Positions 60,257 through 64,000 of a stretch of DNA of 64,000 bases are shown here, in pieces (the stretch's first letter is position 1; the number at the start of each line of letters is the position of its first letter). The notes beneath the pieces are model-generated. The model searched no databases and was not told the origin of the DNA. It was given only the letters and a program-made list of their open reading frames with translations. The stretch is taken from the NCBI RefSeq assembly GCF_004193775.1, contig NC_041005.1, positions 11,038,501 through 11,102,500 on the forward strand, given 5' to 3'. Source of the DNA: Glycine soja. Its lineage: Eukaryota; Streptophyta; Magnoliopsida; Fabales; Fabaceae. A program made the translations under genes and the position numbers.

Positions 60257-61939
60257 TGTAGAAGCAAAGCTTCATGGTGAATCAAAGGTGATTCAAAGGT
60301 GTTTTGATGATAACAAAAGATGATGACAAAGGTGAAGACAAAAAAGCTCAAAGATTTATCAAAGAACAACTCAAGTGAATCAAAGATCAATCAAAGAACA
60401 ACTCAAGTGAATCAAGAACAATTCAAGAGTTCAAGATAAGAATCAAGAAGAATTCAAGACTCAAGAAGAAAGTTTAGAGTCAAGAATCAAGATTCAAGGT
60501 TCAAGATCTCAAGAATCTAGATCAAGATTCAAGACTCAAGATTCAAGAATCAAGAGAAGGCTTAATCAAGATAAGTATGAAAAGTTTTTCTCAAAAATTG
60601 AGTAGCACATGATTTTTCTCAAAACATGTTTACCAAAGAGTTTTTACTCTCTGGTAATCAATTACCAGATTGTTGTAATCGATTACCAGTAGCAAAATTG
60701 TTTTGGAAAAGTTTTCAAATTGAATTTACAACGTTCCAATTAATTTCAAAAAGCTGTAATTGATTATAATGTTTTGGTAATCGATTACCAGTGCCTTTGA
60801 ACATTGAAATTCAAATTCAAAAGAGAAGAGTCACATCCTTTCACATAAAAGCTTTGTGTAATCGATTACACTGATTTGGTAATCGATTACCAATGATTGT
60901 TTCTGAATAAAATCAAAAGATGAAACTCTTCAAAAGGTTTTTGACTTTTCAAATTGGTTTTAAGTTTTTCTAAAAGTTATAACTCTTCTAAATGGTCCTC
61001 TTGGCCAGACATGCGGAGTCTATAAAAGCAAGGCTTTGATTTGCTTTTCAAGACACCATTTTCAATCAATCTTTTACGAGCCTTGAATCTTTTTGAACTT
61101 CTTTTTCTTCTTTGCACCAAAAGCTTTCTGAAGTTTTCTGGTTTTCTAAACCTTGAAAACTTGTGCTATTCATGTTTTCATTCTCTTCTCCCTTTTTCTA
61201 AAAAGAATTCGCCAAGGACTAACCGCCTGAATTCTTTTTGTCTCTCTTCTCCCTTTTCCAAAAGAACAAAGGACTAATCGCCTGAATTCTTTTGTGTCTC
61301 CCTTCTCCCTTGTCAAAGAATTCAAAACGACATAGTCTGAGAATTCTTTTGATTCTTCCCTTTCCCTAATACAAAAGTGTTCAAAGGACTAACCGCCTGA
61401 GAATTCTTTTGTATCCCCATTCACAAAGTATCAAGGGTTTAACCGCCTGAGATCTTTGTCTTAACACATTGGAGGGTACATCCTTTGTGGTACAAGTAGA
61501 GGGTACATCTACTTGGGTTGTTGACTGAGAACAACAGAGGGTACATCTCTTGTGGATCAGTTCTAGTGGAGGGTACATCCACTAGGTTCAAAGAGAGCAA
61601 GGGAGGATACGTCCCTTATGGATCTTTGCTTGTAAAAGGATTTTTACAAGGTTGAAAGAAATCTCAAGGACCGCAGGTCACTTGGGGACTGAATGTAGGC
61701 ACGGGTTGTTGCCGAACCAGTGTAAAAACTCTTGTGTGTTTGTCTCCTTCTTCCCTACTCTTTTACTTTCCGCTGTGCATTTAATTTCCGCTTTTACTTT
61801 CTGTTAAGTTTCTCTTCTACTCCTCATTCTCTTAACAATTTAGTAAAAGCCTTAGAAGAGTAATTTTTAATTAGTAAAGGTTTAGGAATAATTAATTCAA
61901 CCCCCCTTCTTAATTATTCTGAGGCCACTTGATCCAACA
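60257..61939 (+). repeat. 5' LTR of the right-hand Sirevirus
   Basis: Starts TGTAGAAGCAAAGCTTCATG and ends CACTTGATCCAACA. It is related to the LTRs at 45475 and 53578 but clearly diverged, with extra AATCAAGA-type repeats near 60400-60560. TATAAAAG is at 61021-61028, palindromes at about 60650-60895 and hairpin arrays at about 61195-61650. Confidence 0.95.
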
Positions 61940-61941
61940 AG

Positions 61942-61953
61942 TGGTATCAGAGC
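61942..61953 (+). other. Primer-binding site (initiator tRNA-Met type)
   Basis: TGGTATCAGAGC two bases after the LTR end, as in the Sirevirus at 45475. Confidence 0.95.
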
Positions 61954-61989
61954 AAGTATCTTGTAGAAAGTCTAACCACTTCAAGATAA

Positions 61990-63063
61990 ATGGCCTCCTC
62001 AAATCCCTTGTTTCTTGAAGGAAATTCCATTCACAGACCACCCATTTTCAATGGTGAGGGTTACCATTATTGGAAAACCCACATGCAGATATTCATTGAA
62101 GCCATATATCTAAATATTTTGGAAGCAATAGAATTAGGACCACACATACCCACTATAGTAGATGTATGCACGATCACTACAACCCAAAAACCTAGAGATA
62201 AGTGGACAAAAGAAGATAGGAGAAAAATCCAGTACGATCTCAAAGCCAAAAACATCATCACTTCAGCCCTAGGAATAGATGAGTACTTCAGAGTGTCAAA
62301 TTGTACTAATGCCAAGGATATGTGGGATACTCTCCAGTTAACCCATGAAGGAACCACAGATGTAAAAAGATCTAGAATAAATACCCTTACCCATGAATAT
62401 GAATTATTTAGGATGAACCCAAATGAAAATATCCATAGTTTGCAAAAAAGATTTACTCATATAGTAAACCATCTTGCATCTTTAGGAAAAATCTTTCCTA
62501 ATGAGGATTTAATTAATAAAGTCTTAAGATGTTTAAGTAGGGAATGGCAGCCCAAGGTAACTGCTATTTCTGAAAGTAAAGACCTTTCTTCCATGTCTCT
62601 TGCCACTTTATTTGGTAAATTGCAGGAACACGAGATGGAACTTCAACGCCTCAATCAGAATGAAGAAAATGACAAAAAGAAGAAAAGCATAGCCCTTAAA
62701 GCCTCATCTTCAATACAAGAAGAAAACGAAGAAGAAGATTTTTCCTTCTTTGTTGAGAAATTTCATAAATACATCAAGAAAAGAAGAATTGACAGGCGCC
62801 AGAATTTCAATAATGGAAGAAAATCACAAGATGATTCTCAAGTCCTTAGGTGTTACAAATGCAACCAAATTGGTCACATCAAGGCCAGCTGTCCGTCAAA
62901 TGAAGAATGGTCGGAGAAAAGTGAAAAGAAAAGATTTGATGAAAGAAGAACTAAGAAAGCATACATTGCATGGGATGACAATGATTCATCTGATGGTTCA
63001 GAAAAGGAGATTAATCTTCTAACCAAAGATTATGAAAGTGACGAGAACATCTCTCAAGAATGA
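61990..63063 (+). CDS. Sirevirus gag, intact
   Basis: 357 codons, open throughout, starting at the first ATG after the primer-binding site (MASSNPLFLEGNSIHRPPIF). The N-terminal two thirds form the Copia gag domain (GEGYHYWKTHMQIFIEA, then LNILEAIELGP). The C-terminal third is Lys/Glu-rich and has one zinc knuckle CYKCNQIGHIKASC at residues 288-301, which binds nucleic acid. Gag packages element RNA in cytoplasmic particles. A stop at 63061-63063 separates it from anything downstream; in Sireviruses gag normally leads on into pol, which is missing here. This is the best-preserved retrotransposon gene in the window. Whether it is expressed cannot be seen. Confidence 0.9.
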   Translation: MASSNPLFLEGNSIHRPPIFNGEGYHYWKTHMQIFIEAIYLNILEAIELGPHIPTIVDVCTITTTQKPRDKWTKEDRRKIQYDLKAKNIITSALGIDEYFRVSNCTNAKDMWDTLQLTHEGTTDVKRSRINTLTHEYELFRMNPNENIHSLQKRFTHIVNHLASLGKIFPNEDLINKVLRCLSREWQPKVTAISESKDLSSMSLATLFGKLQEHEMELQRLNQNEENDKKKKSIALKASSSIQEENEEEDFSFFVEKFHKYIKKRRIDRRQNFNNGRKSQDDSQVLRCYKCNQIGHIKASCPSNEEWSEKSEKKRFDERRTKKAYIAWDDNDSSDGSEKEINLLTKDYESDENISQE

Positions 63064-63833
63064 AAAACAAGAAGAAAAAACATGATCCTCATCTTTGAAG
63101 ATATCGACACTTTAATCTTGAAAAAGGTAATATCAAAAACCATTATCTTATTTAAATTTCTCTTAAAGTTGAAATTTTTATTCAAACAATTTGATTATGA
63201 TGATTAACAATTCTGTATTTGTTTGTTTTTTTATTGTTTGAAATCATGAGTATATGTTCTTGATTGATTTCATCTTATTTGCATGAAATATTCATTCATT
63301 CATTTAAATAAAATCAATACTCTTCATACTTGTGTTGATTGTTTTGATAATATTGATTATTTACATGTTTTAATGTTCATGCATAGTATGATATGTGAAT
63401 TACTTGATTGAGAACTATTCATAAAGTATTTTTAAATATATTTCTTATGAAAAAGTATTTTGATATTAACTCAAAACTTCTTCTCTCCTAGAAAGCCTTT
63501 TGTTTTTTATTTTCTGGCTAAAATGACCTCTGGTAATCGATTACCATAATAGTGTAATCTATTACAAGCAGTTATTTCTGGCTATGTTGCTCTCTGGTAA
63601 TCGATTACCATATTTGTGTAATCAATTACAACGCGTCCCTGCACCTATATATTCAGATTTCAAATTCTGAAACCTGCAACAAGCTTCTCTTTCGAAAAAC
63701 CCTCGCCCCCAATTTTTCTTCCAGCCATATCTCACTCAATTCTTGTCCAAATCACTCCCCACAAAGCCCAAACTTCATCTTTTTTCAATCTCTTTCATTT
63801 GAACTAATTGAAATTCTGAAAAAAACTCCTCAA
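63064..63833 (+). other. Non-coding stretch replacing pol
   Basis: AT-rich, no ORF of note. The later part (about 63520-63640) holds TGGTAATCGATTACC motifs, laid out like the pol-env spacer of the SIRE1-like element at 55256-55625. The pol deletion junction probably lies near 63064-63200. Confidence 0.6.
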
Positions 63834-64000
63834 ATGGCAGAACCATCGAAGAAGCGGAAAGGCACTTCGAGTCAGAGTCAACGGCATTCCGGGGCATAGG
63901 AAACCCCAATTCCTTCCTCCATTCCCTCTGGATCATCGTTCTCATCAGAGGAACAGCGTATACGGTACACAAACCTCTTTTCCTCTCGTTCCATTATCGA
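63834..64000 (+). pseudogene. Start of an env-like ORF, with an early stop
   Basis: Opens at ATG 63834 with a Ser/Lys-rich start (EPSKKRKGTSSQSQRHS) like that of the env-like ORF at 55626. An in-frame TAG lies at 63897-63899. The frame continues after it to the window edge with the same Ser/Pro-rich design and a SSEEQRIRYTNLF stretch matching the related ORF. The rest lies outside. Confidence 0.65.

Larger units (their letters stand above)
60257..64000 (+). mobile_element. Sirevirus copy with gag and env-like start but no pol
   Basis: LTR 60257-61939, primer-binding site, an intact gag ORF (61990-63063), a non-coding stretch and the start of an env-like ORF (63834 to the edge). No protease, integrase or reverse transcriptase is present between gag and env, so the element is internally deleted and would depend on others for copying. 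The 5' flank AAGTG (60252-60256) is the expected duplication; its partner is outside the window. Confidence 0.85.

Overview
This window is plant nuclear DNA built almost entirely from transposable elements, many inserted into one another. The organism is most likely a legume, and soybean (Glycine) is the best guess. That guess rests on recognising the element families (Calypso/Athila-like and SIRE1-like retrotransposons, an Ogre-like element with an extra ORF1, CACTA transposons with AACATCGG subterminal repeats). It is an inference, not a measurement. I found no intact cellular gene, rRNA, tRNA or CRISPR array. The only host-gene traces are fragments carried inside transposons.

Layout. (1) 1-6098: the 5' part of an Ogre-like Ty3/Gypsy element on the minus strand, with LTR, primer-binding site, ORF1 and gag; it runs off the left edge. 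(2) 6099-6993 and 31532-31987: the 3' end of a plus-strand Athila-like element, split by a CACTA transposon at 6994-31531 (target duplication TTT). That transposon is itself split by a second CACTA at 9267-31161 (target duplication ACT). The inner CACTA carries a TNP2-type transposase relic, a second multi-exon gene ending in a Ulp1-like protease domain, and a double inverted repeat made of captured gene sequence. Between its transposase and its right end lies a pile of at least eight LINE copies (18826-30239), one of which holds an Ogre-type solo LTR (21795-23437, duplication GCTTA).

(3) 31988-60256: a minus-strand Athila/Calypso-like element. It has an LTR (31988-34789, holding a Sirevirus solo LTR at 32494-33983 with duplication AATAG), an env-like pseudogene (split by a SIRE-type solo LTR at 36721-37904), an RT/RNase H piece and a gag/protease piece. 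Its pol is split by a decayed SIRE1-like Copia element (about 40885-57975). That element was in turn entered at the very end of pol by a nearly full-length Sirevirus (45475-55177, duplication AAAAC), which holds a 2.8-kb solo LTR of another family (48659-51469, duplication ACACA). (4) 60257-64000: another Sirevirus copy inserted in the Athila gag, with LTR, intact gag and the start of an env-like ORF but no pol; it runs off the right edge.

Almost every coding region is broken by stops, frameshifts or insertions. Exceptions that remain open are the 851-codon C-terminal part of the TNP2 transposase, long stretches of one LINE, and one Sirevirus gag. The observations most worth following are arrays of small hairpins in the Sirevirus LTRs whose stems change together while the loops stay fixed, a similar array upstream of the Athila env-like gene, and the back-to-back hairpins of captured gene sequence inside the CACTA transposon.
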